Positions 1 through 9,179 of a stretch of DNA of 64,000 nt are shown one piece after another (the first letter of the stretch is position 1; every line of letters starts with the position of its first letter). This stretch comes from Pseudomonadota bacterium (lineage in GTDB: Bacteria > Pseudomonadota > Gammaproteobacteria > Steroidobacterales > Steroidobacteraceae): positions 1-64,000 of the forward strand of contig JAJZDX010000020.1 of NCBI GenBank assembly GCA_021805865.1, in the 5' to 3' direction. The position numbers and the translations under genes were made by a program. Under the pieces are notes generated by a model. It did no database searches, was not told the DNA's origin, and saw only the letters and a list, made by a program, of their open reading frames with translations.

Positions 1-301
1 CGAGCAGCACCCCGTCGCGGTCGGTGAGGATGATGGAGTAGCCGGAGCCGGCCAGCTGGTGGTAGAGGTGGGCCATCTCCGCATCGGCGAGGGCCATCAG
101 CGCTTGGTTGCGCTCCTTGCGGGCGAGGTGCTCCTCGCGCGGCAGCACGAACGGCTCGCGCTCGGACTGCGGATCGAGGTGGTACTCGTTGAGACAGCGC
201 CGCCAGGAGCGCTTGATGTACTCGGGCGTGCCTGGCCCCTCCTCACGCGTGGTGCCCTGCAGCACCTCCTCGATATGGCGCACATGATCGGGCTGGAGCA
301 T
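1..301 (-). CDS. AcoR-type sigma-54 activator, N-terminal part (partial)
   Basis: Only the first ~100 residues lie in the window; the gene runs off the left edge. The reading frame starts with ATG at 299-301 and encodes an N-terminus with the segment IKRSWRRCLNEYHLDP followed by a charged helix and then SIILTDRDGVLL. This is the usual opening of AcoR-like regulators, which place a GAF sensor domain ahead of a sigma-54-interacting AAA+ domain and a Fis-type helix-turn-helix. Those later domains are outside the window, so the family call rests on the N-terminus alone. The gene is divergent from frmA, gfa and the quinoprotein genes and is a natural candidate to control them. A second, complete regulator of the same type lies at 11799-13787. 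Confidence 0.8.
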   Translation of the reverse strand, partial: MLQPDHVRHIEEVLQGTTREEGPGTPEYIKRSWRRCLNEYHLDPQSEREPFVLPREEHLARKERNQALMALADAEMAHLYHQLAGSGYSIILTDRDGVLL

Positions 302-399
302 GAGCGGATCCCCCCCCTCCACCGGTCTCGGGCATTATGCGCCGCCGCGCCGCCGGCCGGACCGGCCAGCATCGATTCCGATACACGAGACCCGGAGAG

Positions 400-416
400 T
401 GTTCCGAATCGGGACA
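400..416. promoter_or_regulatory. Inverted repeat TGTTCC-N5-GGGACA, possible activator site
   Basis: The sequence TGTTCCGAATCGGGACA sits in the divergent region between the AcoR-type regulator and frmA. The two six-base arms are near-complementary and centred about one helical turn apart, as expected for a dimeric helix-turn-helix protein. A related pair (TGTTCC and GGAACA) occurs at 6326-6354 ahead of the sigma-54 promoter of the second quinoprotein gene. The role as an enhancer site for the neighbouring activator is inferred. Confidence 0.4.
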
Positions 417-522
417 GCGCATTCGGGTGCATGCATCCGCGATGCGTGCGCCGCGTGTATCGGCCCCTGCCGCGCGTAGACTGCCGCCTCCGGGGGCGGA
501 TCCCCCAGATCGAGAGCCATCC

Positions 523-1632
<1,110 letters not shown>

Positions 1633-1661
1633 ACGCCTGCAGCTACTACAGAGGAAACATC

Positions 1662-2234
1662 ATGGCTATCTCGATACATCCGCTAGTCGATCACGGTGTC
1701 AAGGCCGGCAATCCGTCATTTTCCGGCGGCACCCTCACGTGCAAGTGCGCCTCCGATCCCGTCACGGTGAGCATTGGGGCCAACGTCGCCTTCGACCACG
1801 TCTGCGGCTGCACCAAGTGCTGGAAGCCCTCCGGGGCGCTGTTCTCGCTCGTGGCGGTGGTCCCGAGAGACAAGCTCAAGGTGAGCGCCAACGCGCACAA
1901 GCTGAAGATCGTCGACGAGAGCGCGGTGATCCAGCGCTACCGCTGCACGGGCTGCGGCGTGCACCTCTACGGCCGCATCGAGAAGACGGACCACGCATTC
2001 CATGGATTCGATTTCGTCCATCCGGAGCTCCTCAGGGAGCAGGGCTGGGCGGCGCCCGAGTTTGCGGCGTTTGTTTCGTCCATCATCGAGTCGGGGTTCC
2101 CCCCGGCGCGCATGGGCGAGGTGCGCGCACGGCTGAAAGAGCTCAAACTGGAGCCGTACGACTGCCTCTCGCCCGCCCTGATGGATGCCATCGCCACCCA
2201 TGCCGCCAAGCAGAGGGGCGTACTGGCGGGCTGA
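1662..2234 (+). CDS. gfa: Glutathione-dependent formaldehyde-activating enzyme (Gfa)
   Basis: This 190-residue protein belongs to the Gfa/CENP-V zinc family and is proposed to promote condensation of formaldehyde with glutathione, supplying the substrate of the upstream FrmA. Zinc-binding cysteines are visible in [21 protein letters not shown] and [15 protein letters not shown], and the family signature [13 protein letters not shown] follows. The start codon ATG at 1662 is preceded by GAGGAAAC, a fair ribosome-binding site. It forms a two-gene formaldehyde module with frmA (29-base gap). The length matches the family's usual ~190 residues. Confidence 0.93.
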   Translation: MAISIHPLVDHGVKAGNPSFSGGTLTCKCASDPVTVSIGANVAFDHVCGCTKCWKPSGALFSLVAVVPRDKLKVSANAHKLKIVDESAVIQRYRCTGCGVHLYGRIEKTDHAFHGFDFVHPELLREQGWAAPEFAAFVSSIIESGFPPARMGEVRARLKELKLEPYDCLSPALMDAIATHAAKQRGVLAG

Positions 2235-2529
2235 GCGATCCGTCGAGGGGGGTATCGGATGTCTACACGGTGTGTTCGGGTGTCGCGGCGAGGGCTGCAG
2301 GCAAGCGTGAACGTCAGCTTGACTGGAGCCAGCCGTGCGAGGCGCGAAGCGGCGATCGCATTCGGGCGGAAACGAGACACTGGTGTATCAAATATAGGTC
2401 AATCCGGCTCATCGGCGACCACTCGGGTCGCCCGATGTGCCGGATCGGACTTGCGCGCGCATAGTAGCGCCCTTCGAGTTGACATACGGCGTACAAACTC
2501 AAAACAGCCTAACGTAGGAGAATCAAACC

Positions 2530-4371
2530 GTGTATACGCAAACTGATCGCAGGCCAGGGGGGGCGGATCGGCGCAGATGGCGATGGTTGCTCACGGGCGC
2601 TGCCGCCGCGCTGCTCACCGCCGGCCTCTACTCCTGCTCTCTCTCGAAACCGGTCCAGGCCCACGTCCTCGGCCCCACCGGGGCCAACTGGACGAAAGTC
2701 GGGGGTAACGACTACAGCTGGCGCTACAGCGACCTCCATCAGATCAATGCGGGCAATGCGCACAAGCTGCAGGTCGCGTGGACCATGTCCACGGGCGTGC
2801 TGCGCGGCCACGAAGGCCAGCCGCTGGTCGTCAACAACAGGATGTACTTCGAGACCCCGTACCCGAATCACGTGTATGCGGTCGATCTGAGCGACAAGAA
2901 TCACAGGGTCCTCTGGGAGTTCACCCCGCCGCCGGATCCCAATGCTCCGCCCGTCGCCTGCTGCGACGTGGTCAATCGTGGCGTGAGCTATCACAACGGC
3001 ATGGTCATCATGACCGCGCTGGATGGCATGGTCTACGCGCTCAATGCCGCGAACGGCCATGTGATGTGGAGCTTCAAGAACGCCTATCCGAGGGACGGCC
3101 AGACGGTGACCGCCGCACCCCAGGTGTTCGGCAACGTCGTGCTGGTCGGGGTCTCCGGCGGCGAGTTCGGCGTGCGCGGCTATCTCACCGCGCTCAATGT
3201 CAATACCGGCAAGATGATGTGGCGTGCCTACAGCGAGGGGCCGGACAGCCAGCTGCTCATGAACCCGCGCACCACCATCAACGCCGCCACCGGAAAGCCG
3301 GTGGGCGTCAATTCGAGCCTGAAGACCTGGCGGGGCACCGAGTGGAAAGAGGGCGGCGGAACGACCTGGGGCTGGTACTCCTACGATCCGAAGCTCGATC
3401 TGCTCTACTACGGCAGCGGCAACCCCGGAACCTGGAATCCCTCGCAGCGGCCGGGCCTGAACCGCTGGTCGATGACCATCTTCGCCCGCAACCTGCAGAC
3501 CGGTGAGGCGAAGTGGGTCTTCCAGATGACCCCGCACGACGGCTGGGACTTCGACGGCGTCAACGAGATGGTGCTGTTCAACGACCACGTCGACGGCCGC
3601 ACGATTCCCGCGCTGGCGCATTTCGATCGCAACGGGTTCATGTTCGTGCTCAACCGGGACACCGGCAAGCCTCTCCTCATCGAGAAGTACGACTCCTCGG
3701 TGAACTGGGCCTATCGCTGGAGCATCGCCCAGGGCAAGCCCATCGTCGATCCGAAGTACATGACGAAGGCGGGCGTGAACGTGAAGGGCATCTGCCCCGC
3801 CGCGCAGGGCGACAAGGACGAGCAGCCGTCGTCTTATGATCCGCAGACCGGCCTGTTCTACGTTCCGCTCAATCACCTGTGCATGGACTACCAGGCGTTT
3901 GCCGTCAAGTACAAGGCGGGCTTCCCCTTCGTCGGGGCGATCGTCAACATGCTGCCCGGCCCGGGTGGCTACCGCGGACGATTCATCGCCATCAGCCCGC
4001 AAACCGGCAAGACCCAGTGGGCGATCCACGACGAGTTCCAGGACTGGGGTGGGGCGCTCACCACCGCCGGCGGCCTGGCGTTCTACGGCACGCTGAAGGG
4101 CGATTTCCGCGCGGTGGACGTGCACACCGGCAAGATCCTCTACAGCTTCCATTGCCCGTCGGGGATCATCGGCAATCCGATCACCTACATGCATGACGGA
4201 CGCCAGTACGTCGCCGTGCTGAGCGGAGTCGGAGGCTGGGCGGCGATCGGCATGACCAACGACCTGCACAAGTCCACGGCCGGACTCGGCGCGGTGGGAC
4301 TGGTGGCCGATCTGCACAACTACACCCAGCTCGGTGGAACGCTGATGGTCTTCGCGCTGCCGCGCGCCTGA
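2530..4371 (+). CDS. xoxF: PQQ-dependent methanol/alcohol dehydrogenase, XoxF-like (lanthanide type)
   Basis: This 613-residue quinoprotein would oxidise methanol or other primary alcohols in the periplasm and pass electrons to a cytochrome c. The eight-bladed propeller repeats are evident (LYYGSGNPG, NVNTGKMMW, SPQTGKTQW). The adjacent-cysteine pair that contacts PQQ is at residues 144-145 (ACCDVVNRG). Predicted metal ligands are Glu212 (GGEFG), Asn298 (GSGNPG), Asp340 and Asp342 (GWDFDGVNE); the second Asp is the hallmark of lanthanide-dependent XoxF-type enzymes, whereas calcium MxaF has Ala there. The GTG start at 2530 follows TAGGAG. A basic N-terminus and hydrophobic stretch end in LYSC, so it is exported and possibly a lipoprotein. 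A strong terminator follows at 4431-4466, before the XoxJ-like gene. The exact substrate is inferred. Confidence 0.88.
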   Translation: MYTQTDRRPGGADRRRWRWLLTGAAAALLTAGLYSCSLSKPVQAHVLGPTGANWTKVGGNDYSWRYSDLHQINAGNAHKLQVAWTMSTGVLRGHEGQPLVVNNRMYFETPYPNHVYAVDLSDKNHRVLWEFTPPPDPNAPPVACCDVVNRGVSYHNGMVIMTALDGMVYALNAANGHVMWSFKNAYPRDGQTVTAAPQVFGNVVLVGVSGGEFGVRGYLTALNVNTGKMMWRAYSEGPDSQLLMNPRTTINAATGKPVGVNSSLKTWRGTEWKEGGGTTWGWYSYDPKLDLLYYGSGNPGTWNPSQRPGLNRWSMTIFARNLQTGEAKWVFQMTPHDGWDFDGVNEMVLFNDHVDGRTIPALAHFDRNGFMFVLNRDTGKPLLIEKYDSSVNWAYRWSIAQGKPIVDPKYMTKAGVNVKGICPAAQGDKDEQPSSYDPQTGLFYVPLNHLCMDYQAFAVKYKAGFPFVGAIVNMLPGPGGYRGRFIAISPQTGKTQWAIHDEFQDWGGALTTAGGLAFYGTLKGDFRAVDVHTGKILYSFHCPSGIIGNPITYMHDGRQYVAVLSGVGGWAAIGMTNDLHKSTAGLGAVGLVADLHNYTQLGGTLMVFALPRA

Positions 4372-4430
4372 GGCGTAAGGGAAGCGCCGAGTGCAAGGTG
4401 AGAGACGCGCTTCCTTTCTAGTGGGGAATG

Positions 4431-4466
4431 GGCCGCGCCGGAGACATCCGGCGCGGCCTTTTTTTT
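4431..4466 (+). terminator. Rho-independent terminator after xoxF-like gene
   Basis: A perfect 12-base-pair GC-rich stem (4431-4442 with 4447-4458, four-base loop GACA) is followed by eight consecutive T residues at 4459-4466. It lies 60 bases after the quinoprotein stop codon and 93 bases before the XoxJ-like gene. It would end or attenuate the xoxF transcript. Confidence 0.93.
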
Positions 4467-4558
4467 CGGCGCGGGCTTTTTTCCGCTTGACCCTTTGTTT
4501 TCCGGCGGCGGAAGTGCCAGCATCACAATCAGTTCTGGATTGAGTCTCGGAGAGGCCG

Positions 4559-5368
4559 ATGATGAAAAAAACGATCCTGGGGTGGGTTTGGGGACTGGCA
4601 GTGGCCTGTCTCGTGGGCGGCTATGCCCACGTGGCGTCCGCCAAGCCGCTCAAGGTGTGCGCGGATCCCAACTACATGCCGTATTCCAATAAGCTTGGCC
4701 AGGGATTTGAGAACAAGGTCGCGCAGCTGGTCGGGCACGCGCTCGGGCGTCCCGTGCAGTATGTCTGGTCGAGCTACCGCCAGAAGGGCGGATTCGAGAA
4801 CTTCCTGGCGCTGAATCTCGACAAGCACCGCTGTGACATGATCATGAACCTCCCGTACGGGGACTACGAGGAGAGCTTCACGAAGCCGTATTATGGCTCG
4901 ACGTACGTGTTTGTTTACAAGAAGAGCGAGCACTATGATTTCTCCGAGGGCATGGACTCGCCCATTCTCAGCCACCTCAAGATCGGCTTCGAGGTCGGCA
5001 CGCCGGTGGAGGCGGGACTGAAGATGCGCGGGCTCGTGCTCTCGGCAGTTCCCTTCAACACGGCCGCAAGCGAGACGGCTTCGCCCAAGGCCCCGCTTCA
5101 AGCCGTCGAGGACGGCAAGGTGAACGTGCTCATCACCTGGGAGCCGCTGGTCGGTTATTTCGTCCAGAAGGATTTCCGGAACCTCGCCATGGCGCGCGTG
5201 CCTAATACGGATGCGCTCGGCACGCCGGAACGCTACCTCTTTTTCATGTCAATGGGCGTCGCGCCCGGCGAGACGGCGCTCAAGCGCCAGCTCGACCAGG
5301 TCATCAGGACTCACAAGGCGCAGATCCAGCGGATCATGACCGCCTACGACGTCCGGATCCTGCCGTAA
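4559..5368 (+). CDS. xoxJ: XoxJ/MxaJ-like periplasmic binding protein
   Basis: This 269-residue protein resembles the extracellular solute-binding proteins that accompany quinoprotein alcohol dehydrogenases (XoxJ, MxaJ) and are thought to help activate or assemble the dehydrogenase. A signal peptide ends at HVASA-KPLKVC. The mature part opens with LKVCADPNYMPYSN, typical of the family, followed by CDMIMNLPYGDYEESFTKPYY and, near the C-terminus, LITWEPLVGYF. Tandem ATG codons at 4559 and 4562 leave the start ambiguous by one residue. It sits between the xoxF-like gene and a diheme cytochrome c, the usual xoxFGJ neighbourhood. The call comes from sequence motifs and context together. Confidence 0.85.
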   Translation: MMKKTILGWVWGLAVACLVGGYAHVASAKPLKVCADPNYMPYSNKLGQGFENKVAQLVGHALGRPVQYVWSSYRQKGGFENFLALNLDKHRCDMIMNLPYGDYEESFTKPYYGSTYVFVYKKSEHYDFSEGMDSPILSHLKIGFEVGTPVEAGLKMRGLVLSAVPFNTAASETASPKAPLQAVEDGKVNVLITWEPLVGYFVQKDFRNLAMARVPNTDALGTPERYLFFMSMGVAPGETALKRQLDQVIRTHKAQIQRIMTAYDVRILP

Positions 5369-5417
5369 GCGGGCCTCGCGCGTTGCGGCATTCCTTCCCA
5401 TTCAACCCGATAGACCG

Positions 5418-6227
5418 ATGACAGTGATGAAGTTCATGAGCTATCCCAGTCGCACCCTCTCCAGCCCAGTTTCCGCCCCCGCTCCGAACCGGGGGCGTCA
5501 CGCCCGCCAGCGCATCACCCAGGCCCTGCTGGGGGCGACGGCGCTGGCCTGCACCCTGGCCGTGGCACCCGCTACGGCGGCGGCCGCCAAGGTTCCGGCA
5601 GGGGAGAAGGTCGCGCGAGGCAGTAATTGCTTCTCGTGCCACGCCGTGCATCACAAGGTGGTCGGACCGGCATTCGAGGCGGTGGCCAAGCGCTTCGCGC
5701 ACCAGCCGGGGGCGAAGGCGATGCTCATGCACGCCGTCCAGTTCGGTCACGTCGGCACCTGGGGGCAGATCCCCATGCCCCCGCACCCGAAGCTGAGCCC
5801 CCTGCAGCTCGATGAGGTCATCACCTGGGTGCTGTCGATCAGGCCGCAGGCGGCGGCTGCCGTCGCGCACAAGACGTACGCCTATGTCGTCGACGGCAAG
5901 AAGGTCCTGCTCGATTTTCCGGTGTTCCAGCCGGGCACACGCAACGTGACGAAGTCGGTCTTCCGCGGCTACGAGTTGTTCAACTCGTACTGTTTCCGCT
6001 GCCACGGCGAGGATGCGATCGGCTCGGAGTACGCGCCGGATCTGCGCACGGCGGTCAAAAACGGGATGACTCAGGCCCAGATGACACAGATCGCGATGGA
6101 GGGCATCAAGGCCAAGGGCATGCCCGCCTGGGCGGGCTTCTTCTCGCCCAAGGACCTGCAGGCGATCTACCAGTACGTCGCGGGGCGCACCTACAAGCTG
6201 GTCGGCCAGGGCGAGCCGCCGCAATGA
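5418..6227 (+). CDS. Diheme cytochrome c, likely electron acceptor of the quinoprotein
   Basis: This 269-residue exported cytochrome has two CXXCH heme sites, at residues 71-75 (CFSCH) and 192-196 (CFRCH), so it is a tandem of two cytochrome c domains. A hydrophobic export signal (LLGATALACTLAVAPATAAAA) precedes the first domain. Methionine-rich segments (QIPMPPHPKL, AKGMPAWAG) supply probable axial ligands, as in class I cytochromes. Its place behind the XoxF- and XoxJ-like genes suggests it takes electrons from the alcohol dehydrogenase, the job of XoxG. XoxG is normally a smaller monoheme protein, so the duplicated form is unusual. In-frame ATG codons at 5418, 5427 and 5436 leave the exact start open. 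Confidence 0.85.
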   Translation: MTVMKFMSYPSRTLSSPVSAPAPNRGRHARQRITQALLGATALACTLAVAPATAAAAKVPAGEKVARGSNCFSCHAVHHKVVGPAFEAVAKRFAHQPGAKAMLMHAVQFGHVGTWGQIPMPPHPKLSPLQLDEVITWVLSIRPQAAAAVAHKTYAYVVDGKKVLLDFPVFQPGTRNVTKSVFRGYELFNSYCFRCHGEDAIGSEYAPDLRTAVKNGMTQAQMTQIAMEGIKAKGMPAWAGFFSPKDLQAIYQYVAGRTYKLVGQGEPPQ

Positions 6228-6236
6228 GCCATACCC

Positions 6237-6272
6237 GCCGCCCGTCTCGGGGGATTGCCCGAGACGGGCGGC
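6237..6272. terminator. Strong GC hairpin after the diheme cytochrome gene
   Basis: A perfect 15-base-pair inverted repeat (6237-6251 with 6258-6272, six-base loop) lies nine bases after the diheme cytochrome stop codon. It lacks a T tract, so it is not a canonical Rho-independent terminator. It could act as a transcript-stabilising 3' end or as a weak terminator. Confidence 0.5.
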
Positions 6273-6325
6273 GGGGGCGGTATCGGACCCGGATGACGCG
6301 CAGACGTTCCATCGCGGCATGATGG

Positions 6326-6354
6326 TGTTCCGCGGGGCGTCTCAAAACGGAACA
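6326..6354. promoter_or_regulatory. Inverted repeat TGTTCCG-N15-CGGAACA, candidate enhancer site
   Basis: Two perfectly complementary seven-base arms lie at 6326-6332 and 6348-6354, with half-site centres about two helical turns apart. They sit about 270-290 bases upstream of the sigma-54 core promoter, a normal distance for an enhancer-binding activator. The arms share TGTTCC with the inverted repeat at 400-416 next to the AcoR-type regulator. Binding by that regulator or its paralogue is inferred. Confidence 0.45.
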
Positions 6355-6618
6355 AAGAAGAAATACAACGTCCCTGGCGCGGCCGGCCGGCGCTCGGCGG
6401 CTGCGGCACTGCCTGGACCGCAGGTTCCGGGAATGCCGGGAGCCTGCCGTGCTGCGCAGCAGACGGGCGCAATCTCCGGAGAAAATGCGCTCACGGACGC
6501 GGTTCTGCCGTGATGTCCTCCCGGGTGCCGGGTCTCCGTGTTCGCAGCTGAACGCCCGGCCGGGTGATTTCCCCTTTTATTGTCCGCGACCGGCCTGCGC
6601 ACGGCGGTGGCCCCGCCG

Positions 6619-6634
6619 TGGCACGAGGCTTGCA
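6619..6634 (+). promoter_or_regulatory. Sigma-54 (-24/-12) promoter for the second PQQ dehydrogenase
   Basis: The sequence TGGCACGAGGCTTGCA matches the sigma-54 consensus TGGCAC-N5-TTGCA at every fixed position. The GG and GC doublets have the required ten-base spacing. It would start a transcript around 6646, about 64 bases ahead of the quinoprotein ATG at 6710. Transcription from it needs an AAA+ activator, and two AcoR-type activator genes flank this island (1-301 and 11799-13787). Confidence 0.88.
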
Positions 6635-6709
6635 CACTGACTGGGCGAGTCCGGTCGCACGTGAGCCGGCACGAGTCGTGCAGCCTTACAACAGAGGGGA
6701 ACAACGAGT

Positions 6710-8422
6710 ATGACGATGATCCTTACACCGCATTCGCGGCGCCGTCTGTGGCTCGGTGCCGTGCTGGCCGCCACCCTGGCGCCGGTTGCCGCGTGGGCCG
6801 CCGCCGCCTACCCCGCAGTGACCAACACGCGTCTGGAGAGGGCGGCGAGCGGCAACGGCTGGCTGATGTTCCGGCGCGACTATGCAGGCAACAGCTACGC
6901 GCCGTTCCGCCAGATCAATACGACCAATGTCGGGAGCCTCGCGCTGGCGTGGAACTACCGTATCGGCATGAAGCAGGGCTTCGAGGCCAGCCCGATCGTC
7001 AACGGCCGCTACCTGTTCGTCACCACGCCCCTCGATCACCTGATCGCCTTCGATGCGGTCACCGGCAAGGTGCTCTGGAGGTACGCGAAGAACTTATCCG
7101 ACACCGGCCTCAAAACGGTGTGCTGCGATGTGGTCAACCGCGGCGTGGCTCTTTACGGGGACGACGTGTACATGGCGACGCTGGACAACTACGTTGTCGC
7201 CTTGAACGCGCGTACCGGCAAGGTCGTGTGGCAGAAGCAGCTCGAGCCGGCCGACATCGGCTATGCGATGACCCTGGCGCCGCTTACTTTGAAAGGCATG
7301 GTGATCGTGGGCACTTCAGGCGGGGAGTACGGCGCCCGTGATTTCGTCGAGGCGCTCGATGCCCGCACCGGGCGCGAGCTCTGGCGCACCTACAGCACGC
7401 CCGCGCCGGGCCAGCCCGGCGGCAACACCTGGCCGAAGGGCATGTACAAGACCGGCGGAGGCTCGACGTGGCTCACCGGCACGTACGACGCCTCGACCAA
7501 CACCCTGCTGTGGGGCGTCGGAAACCCGGGCCCGTGGCTCGCGACCCTGCGGCCCGGCAAGAACCTGTTTACCGACTCGGTGGAGGCGTTGAATCCGGCC
7601 ACCGGCCGGCGCAGGTGGTACTACCAGTACACCCCGCATGACTCCTGGGATTACGACGGGGTCAATACGCCCGTGATCACGAGTCTCACCTATCACGGCA
7701 AGCGCTATCAGGCCATCTTCCACGCCGATCGCAATGGCTGGCTCTATGCGATCAACCTCCGCACCCACAAGCTCATCTACGCGGTGCGCTTCGCGCATGC
7801 GACCTCCGTGGCGGGCTTCAAGGATGGAGAGCCCTACACCAACCCTGCGCTGCGGCCCACGCTCACCCGGCAGGTCTTCACCTGTCCGAGCTTCCTCGGC
7901 GGCAAGAACTGGTGGCCGATCTCGGTCGATCCGCGTACCCACATGGCCTACGTACCGACCATTCACACGTGTATGACGATGAAGGGCGCGCCGAGCTTCT
8001 ACAAGGCGGGACTGCCTTACCTCGGCGAGACGTTCAAGGTGGTGCACGATCCGCTCGATCACAACTGGGGCGCGCTGCAGGCGTTCAATATCGATACCGG
8101 CAGGCGGGTCTGGGATCACGAGAGCAAGCTGCCCTGGGATGCCGGCGCGATGAGCACGGCCGGCGGCCTGGTGTTCAGCGGCACCGTCAACGGCCACCTG
8201 CTCGCCTTCAGCGCCCGCACGGGCAAGGTGCTGTGGCGGAGCCCGAAGATGTCCTCGGGGATCATCGCGCCACCCGTGACGTACCGTGTCAACGGGAAGC
8301 AGTACGTCGCCATCCTGGCCGGCTACGGCGGGGGCGTGCCGATCTGGGGCGGGGAGATGGTCAAGGCCGTGGCCCATGTCCCGCGGGGCGGCGAGCTCTA
8401 CGTGTTCGCACTGAAGAAGTAG
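6710..8422 (+). CDS. Second PQQ-dependent alcohol dehydrogenase (lanthanide-type active site)
   Basis: This 570-residue periplasmic quinoprotein has a clear signal peptide (RRRLWLGAVLAATLAPVAAWA) and propeller repeats such as FDAVTGKVLW, LNARTGKVVW and FSARTGKVLW. The vicinal cysteines are at 138-139 (CCDVVNRG). Predicted metal ligands are Glu206 (GGEYG), Asn272 (GVGNPG), Asp314 and Asp316 (SWDYDGVN), again with the extra Asp of lanthanide enzymes. It lacks a C-terminal cytochrome domain, so a separate acceptor is needed; the monoheme cytochrome gene eight bases downstream would serve. It is clearly diverged from the first quinoprotein and may prefer other alcohols (ethanol or multicarbon substrates). 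A sigma-54 promoter lies upstream, and AGAGGGGA provides the ribosome-binding site. Confidence 0.87.
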   Translation: MTMILTPHSRRRLWLGAVLAATLAPVAAWAAAAYPAVTNTRLERAASGNGWLMFRRDYAGNSYAPFRQINTTNVGSLALAWNYRIGMKQGFEASPIVNGRYLFVTTPLDHLIAFDAVTGKVLWRYAKNLSDTGLKTVCCDVVNRGVALYGDDVYMATLDNYVVALNARTGKVVWQKQLEPADIGYAMTLAPLTLKGMVIVGTSGGEYGARDFVEALDARTGRELWRTYSTPAPGQPGGNTWPKGMYKTGGGSTWLTGTYDASTNTLLWGVGNPGPWLATLRPGKNLFTDSVEALNPATGRRRWYYQYTPHDSWDYDGVNTPVITSLTYHGKRYQAIFHADRNGWLYAINLRTHKLIYAVRFAHATSVAGFKDGEPYTNPALRPTLTRQVFTCPSFLGGKNWWPISVDPRTHMAYVPTIHTCMTMKGAPSFYKAGLPYLGETFKVVHDPLDHNWGALQAFNIDTGRRVWDHESKLPWDAGAMSTAGGLVFSGTVNGHLLAFSARTGKVLWRSPKMSSGIIAPPVTYRVNGKQYVAILAGYGGGVPIWGGEMVKAVAHVPRGGELYVFALKK

Positions 8423-8429
8423 GCCAACC

Positions 8430-8975
8430 GTGGGCAACCGTACGGTGCAAGCCGTTGCTTGCGCACTCCTTCTCGCCGCGCTGCTCATGCAGCGCGGCGA
8501 GGCGGCCGGCGCCCCCCCGGCGCTGTATACTCCGGCGCAGGCGCAGCGGGGCCATGCCGTGTTCGAGCGGCACTGCGCCGTCTGCCACGGAGCTCACCTC
8601 GAGGGTCGGGTGGGACCGGCGCTCAAGGGCGAGAAGTTCGCCTCGGTGAAGGCGGGCTTCACGATTCAGCAGATCTTCGATCTGCTGTCCGTCGAGATGC
8701 CGGCGTACGCGCCGGGCTCGCTTACCCCGAAGCAATACGTGCAGATCATGGCCTTCCTGCTGCAGCAGAACGGCTACCCGGCGGGCCGGAACGCCCTGAC
8801 CGCACAGATCGCGAGCGGATCTGCGGTGGCGCTCGTGTATCGGGCGCTGCGCCAGGCGACCCCCGAGACCTCCACACGAGGCGCCCCGGCGTCTCATCCC
8901 GCAAAGCAAAAGCCGCCGCTTTCAGGACAATTGTCGCGCGCGCCTTCTTCCGGCAAGCGCTCTCGCTCCCCTTGA
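8430..8975 (+). CDS. Monoheme cytochrome c downstream of the second quinoprotein
   Basis: This 181-residue exported protein starts with GTG at 8430, only seven bases after the quinoprotein stop. It has a signal sequence (VACALLLAALLMQRGEA) and one heme site CAVCH at residues 49-53 within FERHCAVCHGAHLEGRVGP. A Met-containing segment (VEMPAYAPGSL) probably supplies the sixth heme ligand. The C-terminal ~40 residues are proline/serine-rich and look disordered. The tight spacing implies co-transcription from the sigma-54 promoter and a role as direct electron acceptor for the dehydrogenase. Confidence 0.85.
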   Translation: MGNRTVQAVACALLLAALLMQRGEAAGAPPALYTPAQAQRGHAVFERHCAVCHGAHLEGRVGPALKGEKFASVKAGFTIQQIFDLLSVEMPAYAPGSLTPKQYVQIMAFLLQQNGYPAGRNALTAQIASGSAVALVYRALRQATPETSTRGAPASHPAKQKPPLSGQLSRAPSSGKRSRSP

Positions 8976-9179
8976 GGGGCGGGGCGCCGGGCGCCCGCAA
9001 GGTGTCTTCTCCGGATGCCCCTCGTGGGATTCCCTCATGCGTGGCCCCACTCCAAATTTAGTAAAGTAAAGGGGTGTGGCTCGCAGCCTCGGCCCGGCTT
9101 GGCCGGGGAGGCTGCCCGCCGGTGTCCGCTGACGGTGCCCCGGGACCCTGGGTCCGGGCGATGCGGGCGCGGGCGCACC

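Larger units (their letters stand above)
6273..6709. other. 437-base intergenic control region
   Basis: No convincing gene was found here. The region carries the paired half-sites at 6326-6354, a shorter inverted pair GTTC-N6-GAAC at 6540-6553, a sigma-54 promoter at 6619-6634 and a 6-bp hairpin (GCACGA/TCGTGC) at 6669-6681 in the presumed 5' untranslated region. Its length and arrangement fit an enhancer-dependent promoter with activator sites upstream. Confidence 0.6.

Noticed and set aside
2440-2460. Possible sigma-54 site before the xoxF-like gene (GG...TTGCG)
   Set aside because: The GG and GC doublets are nine bases apart rather than ten, and the -24 hexamer does not match TGGCAC.
2479-2515. 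TTGACA at 2479-2484 as a sigma-70 promoter for the xoxF-like gene
   Set aside because: The -35 hexamer is perfect, but no acceptable -10 hexamer lies 16-18 bases downstream, so no promoter is called.
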